Assembly (NCBI RefSeq): GCF_030812315.1
Contig: NZ_JAUSSM010000003.1
Span: 248,001 to 312,000, forward strand
Direction of reading: 5' to 3'
DNA from: Arthrobacter oryzae
Lineage (GTDB): Bacteria > Actinomycetota > Actinomycetes > Actinomycetales > Micrococcaceae
DNA: 64,000 nt
Below are positions 1-10,082 of the stretch, in pieces. The position numbers and the translations under genes were made by a program. The notes under the pieces were generated by a model. The model had not been told where the DNA came from and did no database searches. It worked only from the letters and a program-made list of their open reading frames with translations. The stretch's first letter is position 1; each line of letters begins with the position of its first letter.

Positions 1-105
1 GGCAAGGACACCATCATCAAGGACGACTGGAAGAAGATCTTCGACGACTCCGAGCTGGACGGCGTCATCGCCAAGATGCTGAAGCTGGACTCCGTCAAGC
101 GCTAA
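1..105 (+). CDS. 3' end of an unidentified gene
   Basis: The window opens inside a reading frame that ends at TAA 103-105. Only 34 residues are visible, charged and Lys/Asp-rich, ending in LDSVKR. This is too short to assign a family and I do not recognise it. Codon use (C or G at nearly every third position) fits a real gene of this genome. It is followed by about 150 bp before the next gene, so it probably ends its own transcript. Confidence 0.6.
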   Translation, partial: GKDTIIKDDWKKIFDDSELDGVIAKMLKLDSVKR

Positions 106-257
106 GCCGGTTCCGCAACCAGAACCGGGAACCTGTCCCCGCACCGCACACGCGGCGCGGGGACAGTTGCGTGAGGGAGCACTGCCCCTCCTATCCGCCA
201 ACCGTAAGTAGGCTGTCTAATGACAGTGGCAACTACTTGGCGGAGGTTCAGGACAGC

Positions 258-740
258 ATGAAGATTCCCCGGATGATGGCAGCAGCAATGCTTGCCGGTG
301 CGCTGGCCCTGACGGCGTGCGGGACCTCCTTCCCCGCCGATCCGGACGGAACACTCGACCGCGTCACCGGCGGCACCCTGAGGGTCGGAGCCAGCGACAA
401 CGGCGAGTGGGTCAGCCTCACGGCCAACGGAGAACCCCAAGGCAGGGAGCCGGACCTGGTCCGCGCGTTCGCAGCCAAACTGGGCGCCGAGATCGAGTGG
501 TCCGAAGGCACCGAACATGTGCTGGCCGAAGGCCTCAAACACGGCGAGCTGGACCTGGTGATCGGCGGCCTCCACGACAAAACCCCGTGGGAAAAGGATG
601 CGGGCCTCACCCGGGTCTATGCGGAATCCGTCGACAGCCGCGGCCAGGGACGGAAACACGTGATGCTCGTACCCAAGGGAGAAAACTCGTTCCTGCTCGA
701 GCTGGACAGGTTCCTCATGGCTTCGGAGGCTGCGAAATGA
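258..740 (+). CDS. Half-size substrate-binding lipoprotein (SBP_bac_3-like)
   Basis: Predicted 160-residue exported lipoprotein. Residues 1-21 form a signal peptide ending in a lipobox (LTAC, Cys21), so it should be lipid-anchored outside the membrane. Residues about 40-130 resemble lobe 1 of amino-acid-type ABC substrate-binding proteins (TLRVGASDNGEW, PDLVRAFAAKLGAEIEW, ELDLVIGGL). The rest of the usual ~230-residue domain, essentially lobe 2, is compressed or missing. I chose the ATG at 258 because it precedes the signal peptide and has GGAGG at 242-246. The stop overlaps the start of the CDF transporter by 4 bp (ATGA), so the two are translationally coupled. An accessory role for that transporter is inference; no ABC permease lies nearby. 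Confidence 0.75.
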   Translation: MKIPRMMAAAMLAGALALTACGTSFPADPDGTLDRVTGGTLRVGASDNGEWVSLTANGEPQGREPDLVRAFAAKLGAEIEWSEGTEHVLAEGLKHGELDLVIGGLHDKTPWEKDAGLTRVYAESVDSRGQGRKHVMLVPKGENSFLLELDRFLMASEAAK

Positions 741-1750
741 GGTCTTCCGTGACCCATGGGCCGGTCCGCTTCGGCCACACCACGTTGCCGGAGGAACAGC
801 AGGCTGCCCTGCGCAGGGCCGTGAAGTTTGAGTGGATCACCCTGGCTTTCCTGGCCGCCTCCACCGGGTTGGTCTATGTGGTCCTGGGCAATTCGCAGGC
901 CATGAAAGCCGCCTGGGTGGAAGATCTGCTGTCGTTCCTGCCGCCGCTGTCCTTCCTGGTCGCCTCCCGCGCCATCCGCAGGCGCCCGAGCGAGGAACAC
1001 CCGTACGGCTTCCACCGGGCGGTGGGCATCGCGCATGTGGTGGCTGCCGTTGCCCTTACCGTGATGGGCGCCTACCTGATTGTGGATTCAGGCATCGGCC
1101 TGCTGACCGCCGAGCACCCGACGATTGGCGGCTTCGAGTTGTTCGGGCAGACCATATGGTTGGGCTGGGTGATGATCTTTGCCATGCTCCTGACGGCAGG
1201 GCCGCCGGTCTATCTGGGCCACGTGAAGATGAAACTGGCCGAGAAGCTGCACGACAAGGTCCTCTACGCGGACGCCGACATGAACAAGGCCGACTGGATG
1301 ACCGCGTTGGCGGCTGCTGTGGGCGTGGCGGGGATCGGACTCGGCTGGTGGTGGGCGGATGCGGTGGCCGCCCTGGTGATCTCAGCCAGCATCCTCCATG
1401 ACGGCATCCGCAACACGCGTGCGGCCGTTTCCGCGCTGATGGACAAACGGGCCAGGACCTTCGACGACGCCGAACCCCACCCGCTGGGCGGCCGGATCGA
1501 CAACTACCTTTCCAGCCTGGAGTGGACAGGGACCGCCAAGTCCCGGATCCGCGACGAAGGCCACGTGTTCCACGTCGAATCGTTCGTGGTCCCGGCGGAC
1601 GGGCACATGCCGTCCATGAAGCAGCTCGAGGACGCCCGACAGGCCTGTATCGACCTGGACTGGAAGGTCCAGGACATGGTGGTTATTCCGGTGTCCGAAC
1701 TGCCCTCGGAGTTCCTGCCCGGGGTGCCCGCTTCGGGCGGGGAAGGCTGA
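737..1750 (+). CDS. Cation diffusion facilitator family transporter
   Basis: A 337-residue membrane protein with six predicted helices (about 31-50, 59-76, 94-118, 133-153, 187-203, 206-222) and a cytoplasmic C-terminal domain, the CDF layout for proton-driven export of divalent metals. The usual metal ligands are altered: the helix-5 HxxxD site reads MNKAD (Met182, Asp186), and helix 2 carries Glu62-Asp63 without the second Asp. The substrate therefore cannot be assumed to be zinc. It starts at ATG 737, overlapping the stop of the lipoprotein gene by 4 bp. A strong hairpin follows the stop codon. Confidence 0.8.
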   Translation: MRSSVTHGPVRFGHTTLPEEQQAALRRAVKFEWITLAFLAASTGLVYVVLGNSQAMKAAWVEDLLSFLPPLSFLVASRAIRRRPSEEHPYGFHRAVGIAHVVAAVALTVMGAYLIVDSGIGLLTAEHPTIGGFELFGQTIWLGWVMIFAMLLTAGPPVYLGHVKMKLAEKLHDKVLYADADMNKADWMTALAAAVGVAGIGLGWWWADAVAALVISASILHDGIRNTRAAVSALMDKRARTFDDAEPHPLGGRIDNYLSSLEWTGTAKSRIRDEGHVFHVESFVVPADGHMPSMKQLEDARQACIDLDWKVQDMVVIPVSELPSEFLPGVPASGGEG

Positions 1751-1759
1751 AAAACGACT

Positions 1760-1798
1760 GTCCCGCAGGGCTTCGGTGGACCCGAAACCCTGCGGGAC
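1760..1798 (+). terminator. Hairpin terminator after the CDF gene
   Basis: A perfect 11-bp inverted repeat (GTCCCGCAGGG / CCCTGCGGGAC) begins 9 bp after the stop codon. Its loop can pair further (TTCGG with CCGAA). No U-tract follows directly, so it may be an intrinsic terminator of the actinobacterial type or an mRNA 3'-end stabiliser. Confidence 0.65.
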
Positions 1799-1882
1799 AA
1801 ATGCCAGACATCTTACGTTTTTTGACAACGGCGGTAGACTGGTCTGTGGCCATCCGGCAAACAGTTTAGAGAAAGTCCTGCA

Positions 1883-2119
1883 ATGAGCTCAGCCATCATG
1901 GAATCCCAGACCAGCAACGTTCGGTCCGTTCGACTGACCTTTTCGACTGCCGAAGAGGTCCACCACGGGCTGGACAGCGCCGTCAATGAACTCATCGAAG
2001 CCGCCGTCGAGGACGGTAACTGCGGTATCCGCGTTACCCGCCACGAGCCCGGTGCGTACACCGTGGCACTGGACGAGTCGGTCCCCTTCGGTGAAACCTA
2101 CGAGGACATCGCCGCCTAA
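1883..2119 (+). CDS. Small conserved-type hypothetical protein, 78 aa
   Basis: A 78-residue soluble protein with no signal peptide or membrane segment and an acidic C terminus (DESVPFGETYEDIAA). I do not recognise a domain. It has typical genome codon bias. A TAGACT box at 1835-1840 could serve as a -10 element, giving a short leader; the ribosome site is weak (GAAAG). It is monocistronic, with a terminator-like hairpin upstream. Confidence 0.65.
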   Translation: MSSAIMESQTSNVRSVRLTFSTAEEVHHGLDSAVNELIEAAVEDGNCGIRVTRHEPGAYTVALDESVPFGETYEDIAA

Positions 2120-2182
2120 CTCCGCGGCTTATTTCCTGCCTTATGTCCCAGCCTTGTGTACCTGCGCGTATGTCCGCGCCCC

Positions 2183-2419
2183 CTATGTCCTGCGGACGTG
2201 GACGCCGTCGGACTTCATAAAGAGCTGGGATTCCGACGGGCTCGAGGGCACCAGCCACAGCACGTTTCCGCTTACGGAAACTTCCTCAACTTGACCTGCG
2301 GCCACCACATGCGCATGCTTGAGGATTTCGACCCGTTCGCCTGCTTTGAGGGTTCTCCAATCGGAAATCGTGGCAGCAAATGCCATCCGCCTGGACAGAA
2401 CCGTCCCCCGTGCTTTCAT
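2183..2419 (-). CDS. Small hypothetical protein, 78 aa
   Basis: A 78-residue cytoplasmic protein. Its central stretch (GERVEILKHAHVVAAGQVEE) followed by SGNVLWLVP and a C-terminal QLFMKSDGVHVRR resembles a compact beta-rich module, but I cannot name a family. The ATG at 2419 is preferred over an upstream GTG at 2455 because AAGGGG lies about 10 nt before it. The gene sits downstream of the hut operon, beyond a hairpin, and in the same direction. A 165-bp, relatively AT-rich gap upstream could hold its promoter. Confidence 0.6.
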   Translation of the reverse strand: MKARGTVLSRRMAFAATISDWRTLKAGERVEILKHAHVVAAGQVEEVSVSGNVLWLVPSSPSESQLFMKSDGVHVRRT

Positions 2420-2502
2420 TGAACTTCTACCCCTTTGTATATGTTCTTTTGCCACAACATCATTGGTGTGGACTTCATCACTACATCTTTAGTTCTACTA
2501 CA

Positions 2503-2555
2503 ATTCCCGGGCCCCCGCCTGTTGTGTCGCGAAGTATTTCGGGGGCGCCGGGAAT
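2503..2555 (-). terminator. Imperfect hairpin after hutH
   Basis: Arms 2503-2517 and 2540-2555 (ATTCCCGGGCCCCCG against CGGGGGCGCCGGGAAT) pair with a single bulge around a 22-nt loop. Located 30 bp beyond the hutH stop on the minus strand, this is the likely end of the hut transcript. Confidence 0.55.
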
Positions 2556-2584
2556 TTGTCATCTCTGGTGCACAATATTCATTT

Positions 2585-4173
2585 CTAGGCCAGAATTCCG
2601 ACGGCGGATTCGGCTGCCGCGCGGACCTCGCCGGACGCCACGAGCCGGTCGGCTGCCTCCAGTTCCGGCGACAGGAACCTGTCCGTCCCCGGGCCGTCCA
2701 CCACGTTGCGGAGCGCTGCGAGGACTGCGGTTCCGGCCGGCCCCGGAGTCAGTTCCCCGCCGGACAGCTGGGTCCGCATGTCGATGGCCCGCGCCGAGGT
2801 CACCAGCTCGATTGCCAGGACGCGGCGCAGGTTCTCCACGGCCCTCCTAAGCTTGCGCGCCGCGTGCCAGCCCATGGAGACGTGGTCCTCCTGCATGGCG
2901 GAGCTCGGGATGGAGTCGACCGAGGCCGGGACCGCAAGCCGCTTGTTGTCCGAGACCAGCCCCGCCTGCGTGTACTGCGCAATCATCAGGCCGGAGTCCA
3001 CGCCGGGATCCGCGGCCAGGAAGGCCGGCAGCCCGTGTGAACGCGCAGGGTCCAGCATGCGGTCCGTGCGGCGTTCAGCGATGGAGCTCAGGTCAGCCAC
3101 AGTGATCGCCAGGAAGTCCAGCACGTACGCCACCGGAGCGCCGTGGAAATTGCCGTTGGAGCTGACGCGGCCGTCCGGCAGGACCACGGGGTTGTCGATG
3201 GCTGCGGCGAGTTCGCGCGAGGCGACGAGCGCCGCGTGGTCCACCGTGTCGCGGACGGCACCGGCCACCTGGGGTGCGCAACGCAGCGAATAGGCGTCCT
3301 GGACCTTGGAATCGCCCACGCGGTGCGACGCCACGATCGGAGAATTCGACAGTACCCGCAGCATGTTGTCCGCAGACGCGGCCTGGCCCGGGTGCGGGCG
3401 GAGCGCGGCGTGCAGCTCGGGCAGGAAGACCTGGTCCGTCCCGAGCAGCGCTTCGACGCTGAGCGCGGCGGTGATGTCCGCCGTCGTGAGCAGCTGGCGG
3501 ATGTCCGCAATGGCCATCAGCAGCATGCCCAGCATGCCTTCGGTGCCGTTGACGAGCGCCAGTCCTTCCTTCTCCGCGAGCGTGACGGGTTCGATCCCGT
3601 GCCCGGCGAGGAGTTCGGCCACAGGCCGTGTGCCGGCGGCGCCGTAGAGCGTGCCGTCCGGACCAGTGGCTTCGCCCTCGCCCATCAGCACCAGGGCGCA
3701 GTGGGACAGCGGGGCGAGGTCGCCGGAACAGCCGAGCGAGCCGAATTCGCGGACCACCGGCGTGATGCCGGCGTTGAGCACGTCCACCATGGTCTGCAGG
3801 ACGACAGGGCGGACGCCGGTGCGGCCGGAGGCGAGGGTCTTGGCACGCAGGAACATGATGCAGCGGACCACTTCGCGTTCAACGGCCGGGCCCATGCCGG
3901 CGGCGTGGCTGCGGATCAGCGACTTCTGCAGCTGCGTGCGCAGCTCGTTGGGGATGTGCCGGTTGGCCAGGGCTCCGAAGCCGGTGGAGATGCCATACGC
4001 CGGGACCTCGCTGTGGGCCAGGTCGTCGATGTGGGCGCGGACCTTGGCGACGGTGTCCAGGGCCTCCTGGGAGATGGTCACCCTGGCGTCGTGGCGGGCG
4101 ACGGCGACGACGTCCTCGGGGGTCACGCCGCTGGAGCCGAGGGTGACGGTGAGCGGTTCGTGGGTCGTGATGG

Positions 4174-4177
<4 letters not shown>
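2585..4177 (-). CDS. hutH: Histidine ammonia-lyase
   Basis: Catalyses the first step of histidine degradation, removing ammonia to give trans-urocanate, in the cytoplasm. The 530-residue length is normal for the family. Family motifs are clear: YGISTGFG (Tyr61), [14 protein letters not shown] (150-152 forming the MIO cofactor), [15 protein letters not shown] near residue 425. The MIO triad is Cys-Ser-Gly rather than the common Ala-Ser-Gly; as I recall, some actinobacterial enzymes share this. The GTG start at 4177 overlaps the hutU stop by 4 bp (GTGA) and has GAAGGA upstream, so it is coupled to hutU. Expression is probably governed by the IclR-type regulator encoded at 6133-6960. Confidence 0.95.
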
Positions 4178-5901
<1,724 letters not shown>

Positions 5902-6015
5902 GAGGGGCTCCTTCGTGTGCTTGACGGTTCGTCCGGCGGTTGCCGGGGTGATTGAAGTTCTGTATCCACTAAAGCCTGTCCGGACGGGCGGAAACAGTGC
6001 CTGCCGGGGAGTGCT

Positions 6016-6031
6016 GTCCGGGATTCCAGAC
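6016..6031. promoter_or_regulatory. Candidate operator 1 of the hut regulator
   Basis: GTCCGGGATTCCAGAC fits an imperfect palindrome GTCnGGnATnCCnGAC. It lies upstream of hutU. Two related copies flank the regulator gene (7011-7026, 7079-7094). Binding by the IclR-type protein is inferred from this placement. Confidence 0.6.
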
Positions 6032-6080
6032 GCACCCTCCCGCCCCCAACTAGCTCGCATTTAACGTCGCGAAAAGCCGG

Positions 6081-6095
6081 TTTGACGACGTCAAA
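6081..6095. promoter_or_regulatory. Palindrome TTTGACG-A-CGTCAAA upstream of hutU
   Basis: A perfect 7+1+7 palindrome in the gap between hutU and the regulator gene. Its minus-strand half contains TTGACG, a possible -35 box, so it may be an operator or a promoter element for hutU. It is unlike the 16-bp motif found three times in this locus. Confidence 0.35.
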
Positions 6096-6132
6096 TGCCA
6101 GTCAGTTGGGTGAGGACGCGGGTGGGCCGGAA

Positions 6133-6960
6133 CTACTGGGCGGGGCGGCCGTGGATGCGTACGGAAAGTTCGTCCGCCGCTTTCCGGACGCGGGCGGCGA
6201 GGGCGGGCCACTGGTCCGCCGGGAGTTTGTCCTCAAGGAAGGTCACGGCGACCGCCGCCGTCGGCCATCCCACATGGTCCGTCACTGCGGCGGCAATCGA
6301 GCCGAAACCGGGGGTCACTTCGCCGTGTTCGGTGGCATAGCCGCGCTGCCGGACCTGGTCCAGGTGCGAGGACAGCGCCGAGTACTTCATGATGGCGCCT
6401 TCCACCTCATGCCGGGCCGTGAAGGCCGCGGCATTCGGGTACAGCGCGCGGACCTGCGACTTGGGCAAAGCCGCGAGGATCGCCCGCCCGCTGGCGGTGA
6501 GATGGCTGGGCAGCCGGACGCCGACGTCGGTCACCAGGGACGGCCGGTTCTTGGCGCGCTCCTCCACGATGTACAGCACGTCGCGGCCGTGAAGCACCGC
6601 CAGGTGCGCGCTTTCGCCGATGACGTCCACGAGCGAGGCCAGCATCGGCCGGCCAAGCCGGGACAGCGGCTCCTGCCTCGAATAGGCGGAGCTGAGTTCG
6701 AAGGCGCTGATCCCCAGTCCGTACCGCTGCTCCTCATGGAGGTGCATCACGAAGCCGTTGGCCTCCATGACGCCCAGCAGGTGGTAGACGCTTGAGCGCG
6801 GCAGCCCCAGGGCGGTGGCAATGTTCGACGCCGCCATGGGACCGCGCTTTGAGGCCAGCAGTTTGAGGATGCGCAGGGTGTTTTCTGCCGCCGGGACTTT
6901 CGACGTCACCTTTGCTGCCGTCTTTGACGTCGCCCGTGCGCGCGCCTCATCGTCCGCCAT
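6133..6960 (-). CDS. IclR-family transcriptional regulator (probable hut regulator)
   Basis: 275 residues. An N-terminal winged helix-turn-helix (about 27-85: TLRILKLLASKRGPMAASNIATALGLPRSSVYHLL) is followed by an IclR effector-binding domain (about 95-265, with LTASGRAILAALP and a GSIAAAV-type stretch). An Ala/Lys/Arg-rich tail of about 20 residues precedes the HTH. It lies between hutU and a divergent SDR gene, and matching palindromes sit at both ends of the gene, so control of hutUH, of the SDR and of itself is likely. The effector, perhaps urocanate or histidine, is inference. Confidence 0.85.
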   Translation of the reverse strand: MADDEARARATSKTAAKVTSKVPAAENTLRILKLLASKRGPMAASNIATALGLPRSSVYHLLGVMEANGFVMHLHEEQRYGLGISAFELSSAYSRQEPLSRLGRPMLASLVDVIGESAHLAVLHGRDVLYIVEERAKNRPSLVTDVGVRLPSHLTASGRAILAALPKSQVRALYPNAAAFTARHEVEGAIMKYSALSSHLDQVRQRGYATEHGEVTPGFGSIAAAVTDHVGWPTAAVAVTFLEDKLPADQWPALAARVRKAADELSVRIHGRPAQ

Positions 6961-7010
6961 GTGTCCTCCATTGGTTCCTGGCCGGACCCTTATGCTGATG
7001 ATGGGCAGGT

Positions 7011-7026
7011 GTCCGGTATCCCGTAC
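7011..7026. promoter_or_regulatory. Candidate operator 2
   Basis: GTCCGGTATCCCGTAC; read on the other strand it matches operators 1 and 3 at 13-14 of 16 positions. It lies 51 bp upstream of the IclR-type gene start, suited to autoregulation. Confidence 0.6.
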
Positions 7027-7078
7027 TTAAGCGTGCGCCCTGCCGGGCTGCTCGGACATGCCATGGAACCACATAGCT

Positions 7079-7094
7079 GTCCGGGATACCAGAC
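7079..7094. promoter_or_regulatory. Candidate operator 3
   Basis: GTCCGGGATACCAGAC differs from operator 1 by one base. It lies 95 bp upstream of the SDR start and 68 bp from operator 2, so a looped or cooperative complex across the divergent promoters is possible. Confidence 0.6.
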
Positions 7095-7188
7095 GTTGCC
7101 TCAAGGGGCGTGCGGCCAGTGCTTCGATGGAGGTCACGGACTGTGGCCGCACCGTGGCGGCCGAAGCGCAAGGGTGGGGAACGCAGCT

Positions 7189-8106
7189 ATGACCAAGCCA
7201 TCATCAGGAAAGGTCGCCCTCGTCGCCGGGGCAACCCGCGGAGCAGGACGCGGCACCGCCATTGCACTCGGCGAAGCCGGGGCAATCGTGTACTGCACCG
7301 GCCGTAGCACCGAGGGCAGACGGTCAGATTACGGCCGGGCGGAGACCATTGAGGAGACGGCTTCCCAGGTCAATGCGGCCGGCGGGGTGGGCATCGCCGT
7401 CGGCGTGGACCACCTGGATCCGGCGGCGGTGGAGTCGCTCGTGCAGCGGATCGACGACGAACAGGGGCGCCTGGACATCCTGGTGAACGACATCTGGGGC
7501 GGGGAAAACCTCATCGAATGGGACACTCCGGTGTGGTCGCACAACCTGGGCTCCGGCCTGCGGATGCTGCATACCGCTGTCGATACGCACCTGATCACCA
7601 GCCACTTCGCGCTGCCGCTGCTGATCCGGCATCCCGGCGGCCTGGTGGTGGAAATGACTGACGGCACCCGCGAATACAACGCGGACCATTACCGGGTCTC
7701 GACGTTCTACGACCAGGCCAAGAACGCAGTGCTGCGGCTTGCCTTCAGCCAGGCGGAGGAACTGAAGCCGTTCGGCTGCACCGCGGTGGCGCTGACGCCG
7801 GGCTGGATGCGCTCCGAAATGATGCTGGAGCATTTCGGCGTCACGGAGGCCAACTGGCGGGACGCCGCGGCAAGGCAGCCCCACTTCGCCGCGATCTCCG
7901 AGAGCCCGCGCTTCGTGGGCCGCGCCGTGGCGGCCCTTGCGGCTGACCCTGACGTGGACCGGCGCACCGGCGGCTCCTTCTCCTCCGGCGGCCTGGCGCT
8001 CGAGTACGGCTTCACCGACACCGACGGGTCCCGGCCGGACTGCTGGCGTTACCTGGTGGAGGTTCAGGAGGCCGGACGCCCTGCTGACGCCACCGGCTAC
8101 CGCTGA
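7189..8106 (+). CDS. Short-chain dehydrogenase/reductase
   Basis: 305-residue classical-type SDR. The cofactor-binding glycine motif is at residues 12-18 (GATRGAG), the NN(A)G-like segment reads LVNDIWGG, and the catalytic YxxxK is YDQAK. It is longer than the usual ~250 because of an extended C-terminal segment (about 235-305). The ATG at 7189 follows GGGGA; longer frames upstream would run through the candidate operators. It is transcribed divergently from the IclR-type regulator and probably shares its control. The substrate is unknown, and a role in histidine or imidazole metabolism is only suggested by location. Confidence 0.8.
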   Translation: MTKPSSGKVALVAGATRGAGRGTAIALGEAGAIVYCTGRSTEGRRSDYGRAETIEETASQVNAAGGVGIAVGVDHLDPAAVESLVQRIDDEQGRLDILVNDIWGGENLIEWDTPVWSHNLGSGLRMLHTAVDTHLITSHFALPLLIRHPGGLVVEMTDGTREYNADHYRVSTFYDQAKNAVLRLAFSQAEELKPFGCTAVALTPGWMRSEMMLEHFGVTEANWRDAAARQPHFAAISESPRFVGRAVAALAADPDVDRRTGGSFSSGGLALEYGFTDTDGSRPDCWRYLVEVQEAGRPADATGYR

Positions 8107-8113
8107 GGCTCCG

Positions 8114-9835
8114 TCAAGCCGCTGCCTGTGCGGGCGCGGCGCAATCCTGGGAGTCCTTGCAGGCCCCGGAGGTCAGCAAGAGCCATAGGTCAGAAAATGG
8201 ATCCCCTGCGAGCGCGTCGTCGAGGGGTTGGGGCGGCAAGTCCCAATCCGGCAACGGATCGTCGGGCAGGAGGTTGTCGAGCATTCCCAAGTCGAGGTCC
8301 CGGTCCCGGCCAGGAAATTCGGACAAGGCAAGGTCACGATCGTAGTCGGGCCGTGCGGACGCGCCCGGGTCAAGGCTCTTGGCCATGGCCAAGAGCGCGG
8401 CTGGCCAGCGTGGCGGTTCCCAGTCGGGTTGTTCGCTGGGATAGCGGCGTCCGGTAGGAGAGGTCCAGCCGGGCGGTTCATGGGCGTTGGCGCCGGTTGG
8501 TGTCCATGCGGTGGCGTGTCTGAGCCGGTGGTGCTTAGGGCACGGTTGGCCGAGGTTGCTGATCCCGGTGGTCCCGCCGCGGGCCCAGGCGAGGAGGTGG
8601 TCGGCATCGTTGTCCAGGGACTGGTTGTTACAGCCGGGGAACGTGCATTTCCCGTCCCTGAGACGCAACCATTGCCGTAGCGTTTTGGGGATGCGGTAGC
8701 TTGTCCGGCCGATCTCCAGCGGAGCACCATCCCGCGGGTCAATCAGCACCCGCAGGAAGGACGACGCCCCGTCGGCCACCAGGGCACGGCCCACGGACGG
8801 CGGCACCGGACCGTACCCGTCCAACATGGCCGGTTCCTCGGTCAGACCCAGCAGCGAGAACACCGGAACGGTAATCAGGACCTGCGCTGCCGGTGAGGGA
8901 ATCTCATTCAACGGCACAAGGCCGTCGCGGTCCACGCCGTTGCCGTCTAGCCCGCGGTCCACGCCGTTGCCGCTGGCAACACCGTTCGCGGTGCCCGCCG
9001 GGGTTCGTTCGCGGCCGGCGGTGAGGAGCCAGGTCGCGGCGACGTCGGCGCGGAGTTGGGTGAGGGTCCTGGCCTCGTCCGGGCCCGGGAGGGCTCGCGC
9101 GGCGCTGGTGGTGCGGTCCCAGATCCCCGCAGCGGTAGCGGACGGAAGGTAGGCGGAGAGCCAGGCCATGCCGTCGCGGTCCGGGATGTACTCCACCCGC
9201 CGGTCCGCGACACCGAGGGCATGGCGTGTTTCGATGCTGACCGGGTGGTGCCGTTCCCGCCAGGTGCGGGCTTTCGCCCGGAACCGCGCCGGGACGAGTT
9301 CCCCGGCGGGGCAGCCGCGGGCCGGAGCGGGCGCGTCCGGGTCCAGGAAATACGCCTCCAAAGCTGCAGCGCCAGCACGGTCGAGGTTAGCGGTTTCGTC
9401 CACCATGACCCGGGCGTGCTGCCACGAAATGGTTCCGGCCTGCAGCGCGGACAACGTCAGCGGGAGCGTGCGGGTGAGTGTGTGCGCTTCGGAGAGGAGC
9501 GCATTGGCGGTGCGTTCGCTGACCGTCAGGACGCACGCGACCTCAGCCGTTATGGCCATCTCCTGGGCGGTCCGTTCCTGCGGAGACACAGCCGGCGCCG
9601 CCATCGCTGTTGCCGCATCGGCGTATTCGGCGGTCAGGTGCACCTTCAGGGCGGCCATCTCTGCTTCGATACGGGTCGCTTCGGCCAGCCCGTCCAAACA
9701 CGCATCCACCCGGTCCCGGAGAGGGTCAGCACCCTCCGGGACCGGACCATCAAAAACTCCGCGGAGCCCACCAGCCAGCACGGCGACGGAGGCCTCAACG
9801 GCCTCCAACGCCCCCACCACGGCTCTGCTTTCCAT
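8114..9835 (-). CDS. HNH endonuclease-signature protein with DUF222 domain
   Basis: 573 residues, the multicopy actinobacterial DUF222/HNH (REP13E12-like) type. The helical DUF222 region spans about 30-330 (TAEVACVLTVSERTANALL, LQAGTISWQHARVMVDE). The HNH module lies near 440-490: LRDGKCTFPGC, DADH, ARGGTT, NL, CPKHHRLRH. The C-terminal ~90 residues are Pro/Asp-rich. The ATG at 9835 opens the conserved part; no strong ribosome site is seen. It faces the SDR gene, with 7 bp between stop codons. Whether it is an active nuclease, a mobile-element remnant or something else is not established for the family. Confidence 0.85.
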   Translation of the reverse strand: MESRAVVGALEAVEASVAVLAGGLRGVFDGPVPEGADPLRDRVDACLDGLAEATRIEAEMAALKVHLTAEYADAATAMAAPAVSPQERTAQEMAITAEVACVLTVSERTANALLSEAHTLTRTLPLTLSALQAGTISWQHARVMVDETANLDRAGAAALEAYFLDPDAPAPARGCPAGELVPARFRAKARTWRERHHPVSIETRHALGVADRRVEYIPDRDGMAWLSAYLPSATAAGIWDRTTSAARALPGPDEARTLTQLRADVAATWLLTAGRERTPAGTANGVASGNGVDRGLDGNGVDRDGLVPLNEIPSPAAQVLITVPVFSLLGLTEEPAMLDGYGPVPPSVGRALVADGASSFLRVLIDPRDGAPLEIGRTSYRIPKTLRQWLRLRDGKCTFPGCNNQSLDNDADHLLAWARGGTTGISNLGQPCPKHHRLRHATAWTPTGANAHEPPGWTSPTGRRYPSEQPDWEPPRWPAALLAMAKSLDPGASARPDYDRDLALSEFPGRDRDLDLGMLDNLLPDDPLPDWDLPPQPLDDALAGDPFSDLWLLLTSGACKDSQDCAAPAQAAA

Positions 9836-10082
9836 ACCCACAGCATCCCGGCAGGCACTGACATTAATGATCCCCCGGCGGGTCGCGGTCCCGGGGCCGC
9901 AACTGCCCGTTCGCGCCCACCCCAGAGGGCCGCGAGTTCCGCGCCCGTCAAACTTGAGACCACGTAAGCGAGCCGCACAGTCTGAGATGAAAGACACCAA
10001 ACCGCCGTGAGTCTCATCACGTACGGCGCCAAAGTGATCTGCTGGATAGCGATCCCCCTCCCAATGACGAGAAGGTATTCGC

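Noticed and set aside
1822..1827. TTGACA as the -35 box of the 78-aa gene at 1883
   Set aside because: The TAGACT box that would be its -10 starts only 7 bp downstream, and no good -10 lies at 16-18 bp.
8114..9835. HNH/DUF222 gene as evidence of an active mobile element or defence island
   Set aside because: Such genes are numerous and dispersed in actinobacteria; no terminal repeats, integrase or defence partners are visible here.
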